A stretch of 64,000 nucleotides of DNA from Saccharopolyspora aridisoli (GTDB taxonomy: Bacteria; Actinomycetota; Actinomycetes; Mycobacteriales; Pseudonocardiaceae), in assembly GCF_004348445.1 (NCBI RefSeq), contig NZ_SMKV01000006.1, forward strand, positions 124,001-188,000, in the 5' to 3' direction. The notes beneath the pieces were generated by a model, which saw only the letters and a program-made list of their open reading frames with translations, was not told the DNA's origin and ran no database searches. The stretch's first letter is position 1; each line of letters opens with the position of its first letter. Both the position numbers and the translations under genes were made by a program. Below, piece by piece: positions 36,106-44,803 of this stretch.

Positions 36106-36713
36106 CGGTTACCTCCAGGTTCTGCCCAGTAGAGCAGGGCGTTGATGGCGGCGGCGGCGATCGCCGCCCCACCACGTTCGGTCAGGGTGCTCACGGCCGG
36201 TAGGCCGCTGCGCCGCAGTGCGGCCTTGCTGTCCACGGCGCCGACGAAGCCGACCGGGACCCCGACGATCAGCGCCGGTTCCAGTTCGCCTTCCTCGGCG
36301 AGCCGGAGGAGTTCGAAGAGCGCGGTGGGGGCGTTGCCGACGGCCCACACCGCGCCGCGCGGGTGTTCTGCCGCCGCGAGCCGCATCCCGGCCGCGGAAC
36401 GGGTGAGCCCTTCGGAGGCGGCGAGTTCGGTGACTCCGGGGAAGTCCAGGCCGATGCGGGCTTCGCGGGCGGTGATGCCGGAGGCGACCATGCGCACGTC
36501 GGTGATCAGCGGTTCGCCCGCGAGCAGGGCGTCGCGCCCTTGCCGCAGCGCAGTTTCTTCCGCGACGACTTCGCCGGTCCAGCTGGGGTCGGCGGTGGTG
36601 TGCACGACGCGTTCGACGACCCCCCTCGTCAGCGGTTCGAACCGGTCGAAGTCGGCTCGCGACCGCATGATCCGGTAGGACTCGGTCTCGATCGGGTGGA
36701 CTGTGCGCCTCAT
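36102..36713 (-). CDS. cobH: Precorrin-8X methylmutase
   Basis: A 203-residue enzyme (CobH/CbiC) moving the C-11 methyl group to C-12 to form (hydrogeno/cob)yrinate. The catalytic histidine is in VVERVVHTTADP (about residue 38). Further signatures are PLITDVRMVASGI, AVGNAPTALFELLRL and IVGVPVGFVGAVDSKAAL. ATG 36713 is preceded by AGGAACGACC. It lies 15 bp after the transporter gene and overlaps cbiX. Confidence 0.95.
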   Translation of the reverse strand: MRRTVHPIETESYRIMRSRADFDRFEPLTRGVVERVVHTTADPSWTGEVVAEETALRQGRDALLAGEPLITDVRMVASGITAREARIGLDFPGVTELAASEGLTRSAAGMRLAAAEHPRGAVWAVGNAPTALFELLRLAEEGELEPALIVGVPVGFVGAVDSKAALRRSGLPAVSTLTERGGAAIAAAAINALLYWAEPGGNR

Positions 36714-36728
36714 GGTCGTTCCTGTTTC

Positions 36729-37781
36729 CTATGCGATTTCCGCGCTTTTCCGGGCGGTGAACCGCCACCACGCCGCCGCACCGCCCCAGACCAGCAGGAA
36801 CAGGCCCAAGGTCAGGTATCCGAGCAGCTCGAACTGGTCCGCGATCGCGGCGACCCCGTCGAGGTAGCCCAGGCCCGACTCGGCCAGGACTCCGCAGAGC
36901 ACGACGAAGGCGACCAGCGCGGCGAGTCCCACGGTCAGCGCCGTGGTGGTGACGTTGACCCACAGCCGCCGCAGCGGACGGGCCAGGGACCAGGTGTAGG
37001 CGCGGGACATCAGGATTCCATCCACGCTGTCCACAGTGCACATTCCGGCGGCGAACAGCAGCGGCAGGCTCAGCACGGCGATGGCCGACAGGTTCGCGCC
37101 CGGGGTGACCATCGCCAGGACGGTGATCTCGGTGGCGGTCTGCATGCCGAGGCCGAAGAGCAGGCCGATGCCGAACAGGTGCCAGGACCGGGCCACGCCC
37201 TGCATCCGGCCGCGCAGCAGTCGCGCGAGCAGGCCGCGCCGTCCGAGGACGATGTCGACCTCGGCTTCGTCGATGGCGCCGCTCCGGGCGCGGCGCAGCA
37301 GCCGCCACGCGTCGCGCAGCACGAGCGCGTTGAGCACGGCGAGGACGGTCAGCACGGCGACCACGACCAGGTCGACGGCGGTGGCCATGTGCACGCCGGT
37401 CTGCTCGGCCCACTGCTGGGCGGCGGGTCCGGCGATGAACGCGACCGCGCAGGCCAGCAGCATGACGACGCTGGCGTGGCCGAGGGCGAACCACATGCCG
37501 GTGGACACCGGACGCCTGCCGCGCTGCATCAGCAACCGGGTGGCGTCGTCGATGACGGCGACGTGGTCGGCGTCGAAACCGTGCCGCAACCCGAGCAGGT
37601 AGGCGGTGGTGCCGGCGGCGGCGAGGCCTCCGGCGGCGCTGAACGCCTGCTCGTGCAGCAGGTAGGCACCCCAGCCCGCGAGGTGCAGTGCTCCGATCGC
37701 GGCCAGCAGGACCGCTGACTTCCGGCGCTCGCGCGCCCCCCAGCCGGTGGTGTGCCGGCTCACTTCGGCATCCCGATTCAT
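36729..37781 (-). CDS. HoxN/NixA-type nickel/cobalt permease (NiCoT)
   Basis: A 350-residue membrane transporter with about eight hydrophobic segments. The NiCoT signature RHGFDADHVAVIDDATR (H-x4-D-H, about residues 50-66) binds the metal in transmembrane helix II; other family blocks are GMWFALGHASVVM, LLFGLGMQTATEI and FAAGMCTVDSVDGILM. Cobalt is the likely substrate because a cobalamin riboswitch precedes the gene and the operon continues with cobH, cbiX and cobA. ATG 37781 lies after GGAGG. Confidence 0.93.
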   Translation of the reverse strand: MNRDAEVSRHTTGWGARERRKSAVLLAAIGALHLAGWGAYLLHEQAFSAAGGLAAAGTTAYLLGLRHGFDADHVAVIDDATRLLMQRGRRPVSTGMWFALGHASVVMLLACAVAFIAGPAAQQWAEQTGVHMATAVDLVVVAVLTVLAVLNALVLRDAWRLLRRARSGAIDEAEVDIVLGRRGLLARLLRGRMQGVARSWHLFGIGLLFGLGMQTATEITVLAMVTPGANLSAIAVLSLPLLFAAGMCTVDSVDGILMSRAYTWSLARPLRRLWVNVTTTALTVGLAALVAFVVLCGVLAESGLGYLDGVAAIADQFELLGYLTLGLFLLVWGGAAAWWRFTARKSAEIA

Positions 37782-37849
37782 GGGATATCCGACCTCCTGG
37801 GTTCTCCCGCCCGGGGTTCGGTGGCCGCGCGCCGCGGGTTCGCGGCACG

Positions 37850-38010
37850 GGGCCGGCACGCAGTGTCCTGACTCCCGGATCGACGTGGTTCCCCCGCCTT
37901 CCAGCTGATGACAGCCGTGGCGATGGGTGGGGACCACTCCCCGGTCACAGTGGCGGGACCGTCCCGGACTCGCACCGGGTTCCTGCACTGTCGGCGACAG
38001 TCATCCTTGC
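37850..38010 (-). promoter_or_regulatory. Cobalamin riboswitch upstream of the Ni/Co transporter operon
   Basis: Read on the minus strand, the conserved elements are CCCGGTGCGAGTCCGGG, the B12-box-associated GCCACTGTGACCGGGGAG, and CCGGGAGTCAGGACACTG at the 3' side. The order and spacing match the AdoCbl riboswitch class. The expression platform would lie between ~37850 and the start codon at 37781. Binding of adenosylcobalamin should lower expression of the import/CbiX operon. Confidence 0.9.
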
Positions 38011-38168
38011 CTGATCTACGGTCCGAGGTCAAACCTGGTGAAATCGATCACGTTGCGTGATCTGCGCGCTGCTCCCGTCAGCCGATGGCGCTTTCAACCG
38101 GCTCAATCAGGGGTACCCGGTCGGGTGAGCACAGTGCTCCGGCTCGATGCTGCGTCAAGGAGGTCACC

Positions 38169-38438
38169 ATGAACGAGACCCACTCGATCACGCTGAACCT
38201 GCAGGTCGTGGAGGCAGGGGCGAAGACGACCGCGGACGTCGGATTCACCACACCCGCCGGGCAGGCGCTGCACGGTCACGGCACGGCCCGCAGGCACCCC
38301 GACGACCCGGAGGTACCGCAGATCGGGGACGAGATCGCCATTGCCCGAGCCCTCTACGAACTCGCCCACAAGCTCCTGGACAACGCCTCGAGCGACATCG
38401 GGGACCGACTCCACAGGCGCGTCCACCTACCCGCCTGA
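38169..38438 (+). CDS. DUF1876 family small protein
   Basis: An 89-residue protein with the DUF1876 layout: beta strands HSITLNLQVVEAGAKTTADV, the central GHGTARRHPDDPEVPQIGDE and a C-terminal helix IAIARALYELAHKLLDNA. The structurally known family (from actinobacteria) has a double-stranded-RNA-binding-like fold of unknown role. ATG 38169 follows an excellent AAGGAGG. It is divergent from the riboswitch-led operon. Confidence 0.88.
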   Translation: MNETHSITLNLQVVEAGAKTTADVGFTTPAGQALHGHGTARRHPDDPEVPQIGDEIAIARALYELAHKLLDNASSDIGDRLHRRVHLPA

Positions 38439-38909
38439 TCAGCATTTCGGGGTACTCTAGGACCGCGCGGTCGATGTCGTCGACCGTGGGCAGATCGGTG
38501 GGGTGGCGGCGATGTGCTGGCTCACCGCGCCGTCGCTGACGAGCTCTTCTTCCCGCCCGGGGTAGGTTGGCTCCGCCCCCGGACGGGAGGGAACCGGGTT
38601 CCGCCGCCAGCTGCGCTGGCGCGTCGGTAGGTCCTGCACCACCACGGGGCTCCGCGCTCACGGCGGTTCCTGCCGAGCGCGCCCATCGCCTCGGTCACCC
38701 CGGGCGGGCAGGGCGCGGACGAGGGCGAGTGGAACCCGGCGATCCGGCTCACACTGATCGGGCTGCCAGTCCACGTCTTCCGGCGGGAAGAACTCGGTCT
38801 TGCCGTTCCACCGCCGCTGCTGGCGAAACTTTCGGGCCGCGGTGGTTCTCGAGATCGCCCTGGCCACGACGCGTGCGTCCTGGGCACTCGCGGACGAGCC
38901 CGCCCGCGT
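38439..38909 (-). pseudogene. Gene-free 470 bp with possible coding remnants
   Basis: No intact gene is visible. On the minus strand, protein-like fragments in two frames adjoin: GREEELVSDGAVSQHIAA in one, then TDLPTVDDIDRAVLEYPEML in another near 38450-38560. Further upstream (38700-38867) is a short frame with KFRQQRRWNGKTEFFPPEDV. They could be remains of one decayed gene, but I do not recognise a family and chance open frames are possible. Confidence 0.3.
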
Positions 38910-40334
38910 CTAGGCCGCTCGCCGGATCCGCTCCCACGCCGCTTCGACGTGCCTGCGCTCGGTCGCCGGGGAGCCGACGGCCAGCCGCAGCAGAGTTCGC
39001 CCACCGATCTTGGTGTGGGTGAGGTAGAGGTCGCCGGAGTCGTTGAGCGCGTCCATCACCCGGTGCGTGCGCTCGTTGGCCTCGTCCACCGGGAGGTCCG
39101 GGTAGCGCGGCCGGAAGCAGACCAGCGCGAGCGGGTGCGGTTCCAGCAGCTCGAAACCGGGGTCGTCGCGCACCCAGCCGGCGAACTCCTGGGCCAGCGC
39201 GACGGTGTCGCGGATGTGCGCGCGCAGCCCTTCCGCGCCGTACCAGCGCAGCACCGACCACAGCTTCAGCGAGCGGAACCGGCGGCCGAGCGGGACCTGC
39301 CAGTCCCGGTAGTCGATCACCTCGCCGGACTCGCTGGCCTCGTTGCGCAGGTACTCCGGCAGGATCGACAACGCCTCGATCATCGGAGCCCGGTCGGCCA
39401 GCCACAGGGCGCTGCAGTCGAAGTTGGTCAGCAGCCACTTGTGCGGGTTGGTGCAGTAGGAGTCGGCGAAGTCGGCGACTCCCTCGTTGATCCAGCGCAG
39501 CTCCGGGCACACCGCCGCAACACCGGCGTAGGCCGCGTCGACGTGCATCCAGACGCCGCGCCTCCGGCAGATCTCGCCGATCTCGCGCACGGGGTCGATC
39601 GCGGTGGTCGAGGTGGTGCCGATCGTCGCGCACACCATCGTCGGCACCGCACCGGCTTCCACGTCCGCGGCGATGAGTTCGTCGAGGTGGCGCGGGTTCA
39701 TGCCGAGCGTATCCGGGTCGGTGTCGACCACCCGCACGTTATCCGCGCCGATCCCGGCCAGCCGCGCAGCCCGCTCCAGCGAGGAGTGGGTGTGCGCCGA
39801 GACGTACAGCGCATGGCGTCGGGTGATGCCCCTGCGCGCGACGTCCTCACCGGTCCGCTGCAGCGCGGCCAGGCACGCGACGAGCACGGCGCTGGACGCC
39901 GAGTCCTGGATGACCCCGCCACCAGCCGCGTCGGTGCGGAAATGCGCAGGCAGGCCGAGCAGTTCGGCCAGCCAGTCCACGACGACGGTTTCCAGCTCGG
40001 TGCAGGCCGGACTCGTGGCCCACACCATGCCCTGCACGCCGAGCCCGCTGGAGAGCAGGTCACCGAGGATCGAGGGTCCGCTCGAATTGGCCGGGAAGTA
40101 GGCGAAGAACCCCGGGTGCTGCCAGTGCGTCACACCCGGCAGCAGGATCTCGTCGAGGTCACGCAGGACCTGATCGAATCCCTCGCCCCGCTCCGGCGGA
40201 TGAGCGGGGAGCTTGTCCCGCACCTCCCCCGGCCCCACCTGCGATCGCACCGGGAACGATTCGATCCCCACCCGGTAATCCGCGATCCAGTCCACGACCT
40301 GCTTGCCGACCCGCCGGAACTCCTCCGGCGACAT
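38910..40334 (-). CDS. PLP-dependent decarboxylase (aromatic-L-amino-acid decarboxylase family)
   Basis: A 474-residue group II decarboxylase. The N-terminal EFRRVGKQVVDWIADYR, THWQHPGFFAYFPANSSGPS, then HVDAAYAGVAAVCPELR (PLP aspartate) and CTNPHKWLLTNFDCSALW (Schiff-base lysine) are the hallmarks of the AADC/tyrosine-tryptophan decarboxylase group. Substrate is probably an aromatic amino acid by family, not proven. ATG 40334 was chosen (GGTGG upstream); GTG 40346 is an alternative. It starts 40 bp after the ferredoxin gene ends and so may be the tail of the cob transcript. Confidence 0.88.
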   Translation of the reverse strand: MSPEEFRRVGKQVVDWIADYRVGIESFPVRSQVGPGEVRDKLPAHPPERGEGFDQVLRDLDEILLPGVTHWQHPGFFAYFPANSSGPSILGDLLSSGLGVQGMVWATSPACTELETVVVDWLAELLGLPAHFRTDAAGGGVIQDSASSAVLVACLAALQRTGEDVARRGITRRHALYVSAHTHSSLERAARLAGIGADNVRVVDTDPDTLGMNPRHLDELIAADVEAGAVPTMVCATIGTTSTTAIDPVREIGEICRRRGVWMHVDAAYAGVAAVCPELRWINEGVADFADSYCTNPHKWLLTNFDCSALWLADRAPMIEALSILPEYLRNEASESGEVIDYRDWQVPLGRRFRSLKLWSVLRWYGAEGLRAHIRDTVALAQEFAGWVRDDPGFELLEPHPLALVCFRPRYPDLPVDEANERTHRVMDALNDSGDLYLTHTKIGGRTLLRLAVGSPATERRHVEAAWERIRRAA

Positions 40335-40373
40335 GTCACCACCCACCCGGCCACCCTGCCACTCCGGACGCGA

Positions 40374-40556
40374 TCAGCGCAGGAGGTCGATGGCGTCCCT
40401 GGGGCAGATCTCGACGCATTCACCGCAGGACGTGCAGGCTTCCGCGAGCACGTAGGGGCGGCCCGGAGCCGGGCGGAGGGCGTGTTCCGGGCAGGTGAGC
40501 AGGCACGCGCCGCAGGCGGTGCAGGCGTCGGTGATGGTCAGCGGGTCAACGGACAT
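40374..40556 (-). CDS. 2[4Fe-4S] ferredoxin-like protein in the cob operon
   Basis: A 60-residue protein with two CxxCxxCxxxC(P) cluster motifs: CTACGACLLTCPEHAL (from residue 12) and CTSCGECVEICPRDAI (from residue 41). It would carry two [4Fe-4S] clusters. ATG 40556 lies 11 bp inside the 3' end of cbiG-cobJ, so translation is probably coupled. It may supply electrons or an Fe-S centre to a corrin step. Confidence 0.9.
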   Translation of the reverse strand: MSVDPLTITDACTACGACLLTCPEHALRPAPGRPYVLAEACTSCGECVEICPRDAIDLLR

Positions 40557-42303
40557 CGCCCGCCATCCAGCGGTAGCCGCGCGGGGTGACCATCCGGCGA
40601 CCGACCACAGTGGACTGCGAGGAGCCGACGACGACCGTGGTGAACATGTCCACGTCCGCCGGGTCGAACTCGTCGATCGAGGCGCACCAGACCTCCTGGT
40701 CCGCGCGGCTGGCCTGGCGGACCGCGCCGACCGGGGTCGTCGCCGGACGGTGCTCGGCGAGGATTTCCAGAGCACGGCCCAACTGCCAGTGGCGCTGCAC
40801 CGAACGCGGGTTGTAGAAGCAGACCACCAGATCGCCCTCGGCTGCGGCGCGGACCCGGCGTTCGATCACCTCCCACGGCGTGTGCAGGTCGGACAGGCTG
40901 ATCAGCGCGTGGTCGTGGCCGAGCGGTGCACCCAGCAGCGCCGACGCCGACAGCGCGGCGGTCACGCCCGGCACGCCGACGACCTCGATGTCCACGTCGG
41001 CCTTCTCCAGCGCGGGACTGGCCATCGCGTACACGCCCGCATCGCCCGAACCGATCAGCGCGACCGCGCGGCCCTGCTTGGCCAGCTCGACCGCCTCAGC
41101 GGCGCGAGCCTCTTCGGCGCCCAGGCCGGTGGCGCGCTCCTCGGTGCCGGGCCGCAGCAGGTGCCGGACCTGGTCGAGGTACTGGTCGAGGCCGACGACC
41201 ACCGACGCGCGGCGCAGCTCGGCGTCGGCGCGCGGCGTGCGCAGGTCGGGGGCACCCGGCCCGATGCCGACGATGGCGAGCCTGCCGCGCGGGCTGATCC
41301 GGGTGGCGGCAACGGTGACGTTGTCACCCTTGATCTTGTCCGCGACCAGCTCGACCGGGGCGCCGTAGGCGAGCTCAACGGCGGCGTGCAGCGAGGAGGC
41401 CTCGGCGACGCTGGGCGTGCCGACCTCGCTGCGCACCACCTCGCTGGGGTTGGGCACCTCGACGCCGGCCAGCACCTCGGCCGGGTAGGTCAGCAGCGAC
41501 AGCTCGTCGCCGCCGTCCTTGGAGTGCCAGAAGCCCAGGTCCTGCACCGCGTCGAGGATGCCTGCCTCGTCGGCCTTGAGGTCGACGCTGGCGAAGGCGC
41601 GGATGGCGCGCGGGTCCAGGCCGTGCTCGCTGTCGAGCCGGGCGATGGCCTCGGCGACCGCCGTGCGCGACACACCGCGCGCGGAGCCGACTCCGACGAC
41701 CAGCGTGCGCGGGATGAGGCGCAGCGTGCGCTCCTCGTCCTCGGCCGGGCGGCGGTCGTCGATCACCACCGTCCACTGCGGGTTCGCGACGTCGGCGCTG
41801 ACGTTCGGCGGCAGCGCCGGGAGCGGGAAGCCGTGCGGGTTGATCAGCCGGACCGGTTCGCCGTCGAGGATCGCCACGCCGCAGGACGGCAGGTCGCCGT
41901 CGACGGTGGCGTCTAGCTGCTCGACGAGCTCGTCGAGCGCGGTGGTACCAGTGGAGTCGGTCGCGGTGGTGATCACCGGAGTGCAGCCGAAGACGTCGGC
42001 GACCTGCTCGGCCAGCGCGTTCGCGCCGCCGCCGTGACCTCCGGTCAGGGCGATCGCGAAGCGCTGCGCCTCGTCGACGCTGACGATGCCGGGATCGGTG
42101 TGCTTGTCCTGCAGCAGCGGCGCGACCAATCGGACCGTGGCGCCGCTGGCCAGGAAGAACACGGCGGCGTCGAGGTGGTCCCAGAGGCGTCGGACGGCCG
42201 GTCCGATCGGACCGTCAGCGACCAGGGCCTCCGGCCCCAGCCGTCCGGCGAGTTCGGCGGCCGCCCGCCGTCCCGCCGCGGTCACCGCGAACAGACCGAT
42301 CAC
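40546..42303 (-). CDS. cobJ: CbiG-CobJ fusion (cobalt-precorrin-5A hydrolase / precorrin-3B C17-methyltransferase)
   Basis: A 585-residue fusion. Residues 1 to ~335 are CbiG: MIGLFAVTAAGRRAAAELA, VFFLASGATVRLVAPLLQDK, ITTATDSTGTTALDEL and the C-terminal VVGVGSARGVSRTAVAEAI and ASVDLKADEAGILDAVQDLG. Residues ~340-585 are CobJ: LAIVGIGPGAPDLRTPRADA, VALIGSGDAGVYAMASPALE, PGVTAALSASALLGAPLGHD and VVCFYNPRSVQRHWQL. CbiG removes the C2 fragment after ring contraction in the cobalt-early route; CobJ/CbiH methylates C17 and contracts the ring. It lies 152 bp downstream of cobL, with a palindromic repeat between. Confidence 0.93.
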   Translation of the reverse strand: MIGLFAVTAAGRRAAAELAGRLGPEALVADGPIGPAVRRLWDHLDAAVFFLASGATVRLVAPLLQDKHTDPGIVSVDEAQRFAIALTGGHGGGANALAEQVADVFGCTPVITTATDSTGTTALDELVEQLDATVDGDLPSCGVAILDGEPVRLINPHGFPLPALPPNVSADVANPQWTVVIDDRRPAEDEERTLRLIPRTLVVGVGSARGVSRTAVAEAIARLDSEHGLDPRAIRAFASVDLKADEAGILDAVQDLGFWHSKDGGDELSLLTYPAEVLAGVEVPNPSEVVRSEVGTPSVAEASSLHAAVELAYGAPVELVADKIKGDNVTVAATRISPRGRLAIVGIGPGAPDLRTPRADAELRRASVVVGLDQYLDQVRHLLRPGTEERATGLGAEEARAAEAVELAKQGRAVALIGSGDAGVYAMASPALEKADVDIEVVGVPGVTAALSASALLGAPLGHDHALISLSDLHTPWEVIERRVRAAAEGDLVVCFYNPRSVQRHWQLGRALEILAEHRPATTPVGAVRQASRADQEVWCASIDEFDPADVDMFTTVVVGSSQSTVVGRRMVTPRGYRWMAGDVR

Positions 42304-42369
42304 TGCTACTCCCCTATGTCGTCGTCACATGCCCGGAACGGGTGAAAACACCCTACGACACTCCCGGAC

Positions 42370-42440
42370 GGGGCAGTTCTGGTCCGAACCGCCCATGATC
42401 AATGACCTTGTGCCTGGTCAGCCCGGACCGGAAATGCCCG
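42370..42440. repeat. Imperfect palindromic repeat family 3, copy b
   Basis: The arms are GGGGCAGTTCTGGTCCGAAC and, at the other end, GACCGGAAATGCCC. It lies between cobL and cbiG-cobJ and may act as an intra-operon terminator or processing hairpin. Confidence 0.55.
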
Positions 42441-42455
42441 CTGCCTCGCGAGGGA

Positions 42456-43655
42456 TCACGCCTTCTTGCGACCTGAGACGAGGACCACCGGGTTGGCCGC
42501 CTCCAGCCGGGAGGAGCCGTCCGGGAGTTCGGCAAGGCGGGAGGCCGCGAGCTGGACGCCCTCGACCTCGTACCCCGCCGAGCGCAGCGTCTCGCGGGTC
42601 GGCCCGACCCGGTCCAGGGCCGCCAGGGCGACCACGACGCGGGAGGCTCCGGCGTGGGCGCAAGCGGTGACGACCTCGTTGCCGCCACCTCCCACGAAGA
42701 TCGAGTCCGGCTTCGGCAGCTCACGCAGCGCCTGCGGGGCCTTGCCCTCCACGATGCGCACGTCAACGCCGTGACCTGCGGCGTTGGTGACCATCCGGAC
42801 CACTTGGGCCTCGTCGGACTCGACAGCGATGGTCGCCGCGCCCATCCGGGCGCACTCCACCGCCACCGAACCCGACCCGGCGCCGACGTCCCAGACCAGG
42901 GTGCCCGGACGCGGGGCGAGCTTGGCCAGCGCCACGGCGCGCACCTCGACCTTGGTGATCATGCCGTCGCGGTGCGAGAACTCGTCCTCCGACAGCGCCC
43001 AGCCGGTGGCCGGTGGAACCGGCTCACCGCCGGCGATCCACCCGCGCGAAGGCACCTCGTCCGCATTCGCCAGGCACAGCACCACGTTCGGCTCGAACCA
43101 GCCGCGCTTGGCCGCGTCCGCCGGGTCGATGGTCACCACCGACTCGTTCGGCCCGCCCAGGTCCTCGCCGACGATCATGGTGCGCCGCCACCCGGTTAGC
43201 CCCGACGCGATCTGCGCCGGACCTGACTTCGGCGCGGTCAGCACCGCCACCGCCGGGCGCGCCCGGCACACGTTGATCGCCGCGCTCAGATCGCGGCCGT
43301 GGGCGCTGACCACCACGACGTCGTCCCAGGACCGCCCCGCGCGCGCCATCAGCCGCTGAACGCTGGAGGTCGCGGGCAGCACCGCGCACCGGACGCCGCG
43401 CTCCCGCAGCGCGCGCACGGCGCCGAAGAACCCCGGGTCACCGGAGGCGAGCACCACGCCCTGCTCGTCCCCGGACAGCGCGGACAGCGCGTTCAGAGCC
43501 GGTTCCAGAGGCCCCAGTTCGAGCCTCTTCGCCTGGTCGGGCGCATGCGCGTCGAGGTGCCGCTTGCCTCCCACGACCAGCCGCGCCTGCGCCAAGGCCT
43601 CGGCACCACCCGGCGGCAGCGCTGCCCCGTCAACCCCGATCACCGTGACTGCCAC
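42456..43655 (-). CDS. cobL: Precorrin-6Y C5,15-methyltransferase/decarboxylase (CbiE-CbiT fusion)
   Basis: A 399-residue bifunctional enzyme. The N-terminal CbiE domain (residues 1 to ~200) shows VTVIGVDGAALPPGGAEAL and VVLASGDPGFFGAVRALRER; the C-terminal CbiT domain has DEFSHRDGMITKVEVRAVAL, the SAM motif LVWDVGAGSGSVAVECARMG and IVEGKAPQALRELPKPDSIF. It methylates C5 and C15 and decarboxylates the acetate side chain at C12. GTG 43655 overlaps the cbiD stop by 16 bp. Confidence 0.95.
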   Translation of the reverse strand: MAVTVIGVDGAALPPGGAEALAQARLVVGGKRHLDAHAPDQAKRLELGPLEPALNALSALSGDEQGVVLASGDPGFFGAVRALRERGVRCAVLPATSSVQRLMARAGRSWDDVVVVSAHGRDLSAAINVCRARPAVAVLTAPKSGPAQIASGLTGWRRTMIVGEDLGGPNESVVTIDPADAAKRGWFEPNVVLCLANADEVPSRGWIAGGEPVPPATGWALSEDEFSHRDGMITKVEVRAVALAKLAPRPGTLVWDVGAGSGSVAVECARMGAATIAVESDEAQVVRMVTNAAGHGVDVRIVEGKAPQALRELPKPDSIFVGGGGNEVVTACAHAGASRVVVALAALDRVGPTRETLRSAGYEVEGVQLAASRLAELPDGSSRLEAANPVVLVSGRKKA

Positions 43656-44803
43656 GTCACCCACCTCGCCTCGGTGGCCGCGACCACGTGCTCTCCCTCG
43701 AAGTCGACCATGGCGACCCGAACACGCAGCTTGCGACCGCACTCCTCGCTGAACCGCTCCAATACTGCTGCCACCAGGTCGCACAACCGGTGCGCACACG
43801 CCGAGAAGTAGTCACCGCGCTGCCACACCTCGTACGCGCGGCGCGCGGTGGCGGCCTCGCTGACCTCGGTCACGTCCTGCTCGCTGCCGCCGAACTCCGC
43901 GGTCAGCCGTCCCAGCAGTCCGGTGTCCACCTTGGACCGCGTGTAGTGGGTCATGACGACACCGGAGGCGAGCTTGGTGAGCTTGCCGATCATGCCGACG
44001 AACACGAGCTCGTCGAGCCCGTGCTCCACCGCCCTGCGCACGGCAGCGCCGGTGAAGTCGCCGACCTCGATGAAGGCCACCTCGGGCTCATCGGGCAGCA
44101 GCCGCATCGCGACCCGCTCGGTGCGCCCGCCGGTGGACAGCACGGCCACCCGGCCCCGCTGGGCGGACAGCACCGACACGGCCTGCTCGACGCTGGACCG
44201 CCACGACGCGGTGGAGAACGGCCTGACGATGCCGGTGGTGCCGAGGATCGAGATGCCGCCGAAGATGCCCAGCCGCCGGTTGGTCGTCTTGTAGGCCATC
44301 TTCTCGCCGCCGGGCACGGTGATCGTGACGTCGGCGCCGCGCTCGCCGAGCACCTCGCGCACGGCGTCGCCGATCATCTGCCGGGGCACCGGGTTGATCG
44401 CCGGACCACCGACCTCCAGGCCCAGGCCGGGCTTGGTGACGGTGCCGACGCCCTCGCCGCCGTGCAGCACGACCTCGCCGTCCTCGCGAGGCACGACGCT
44501 GACCGTCAGCCGAGCGCCGTGCGTGACGTCCGGGTCGTCGCCCGCGTCCTTGACGACCACGGCGGTCGCCGGTTCGGCGCTGCCGGAGTCGACCTGGAAC
44601 CGACGGCGCTTGCCGTCCGGGAAGCCGATGTCCACGGTGGCCGGGAGCTGCCCGGTGACCAGCAGTTCGGCTGCCGCTCGGGCCGCCGCTGCGGAGCAGG
44701 CCCCGGTGGTGAAACCGGTGCGCAGCGCCTTGGGCCGGACCTTCGCGGTGCGCGGGAGGTCCGGCTCGCGCAGCGGCGGCTGCGGATCACTCTGACTGCT
44801 CAT
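43640..44803 (-). CDS. cbiD: Cobalt-precorrin-5B C1-methyltransferase
   Basis: A 387-residue enzyme methylating C1, specific to the cobalt-early (anaerobic-type) pathway. Signatures: LRTGFTTGACSAAAARAAAE, GGPAINPVPRQMIGDAVREV, the TTNRRLGIFGGISILGTTGI block and FVGMIGKLTKLASGVVMTHY. ATG 44803 lies 17 bp inside the 3' end of cobM. The aerobic counterpart CobF is not seen. Confidence 0.95.
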   Translation of the reverse strand: MSSQSDPQPPLREPDLPRTAKVRPKALRTGFTTGACSAAAARAAAELLVTGQLPATVDIGFPDGKRRRFQVDSGSAEPATAVVVKDAGDDPDVTHGARLTVSVVPREDGEVVLHGGEGVGTVTKPGLGLEVGGPAINPVPRQMIGDAVREVLGERGADVTITVPGGEKMAYKTTNRRLGIFGGISILGTTGIVRPFSTASWRSSVEQAVSVLSAQRGRVAVLSTGGRTERVAMRLLPDEPEVAFIEVGDFTGAAVRRAVEHGLDELVFVGMIGKLTKLASGVVMTHYTRSKVDTGLLGRLTAEFGGSEQDVTEVSEAATARRAYEVWQRGDYFSACAHRLCDLVAAVLERFSEECGRKLRVRVAMVDFEGEHVVAATEARWVTWQSR

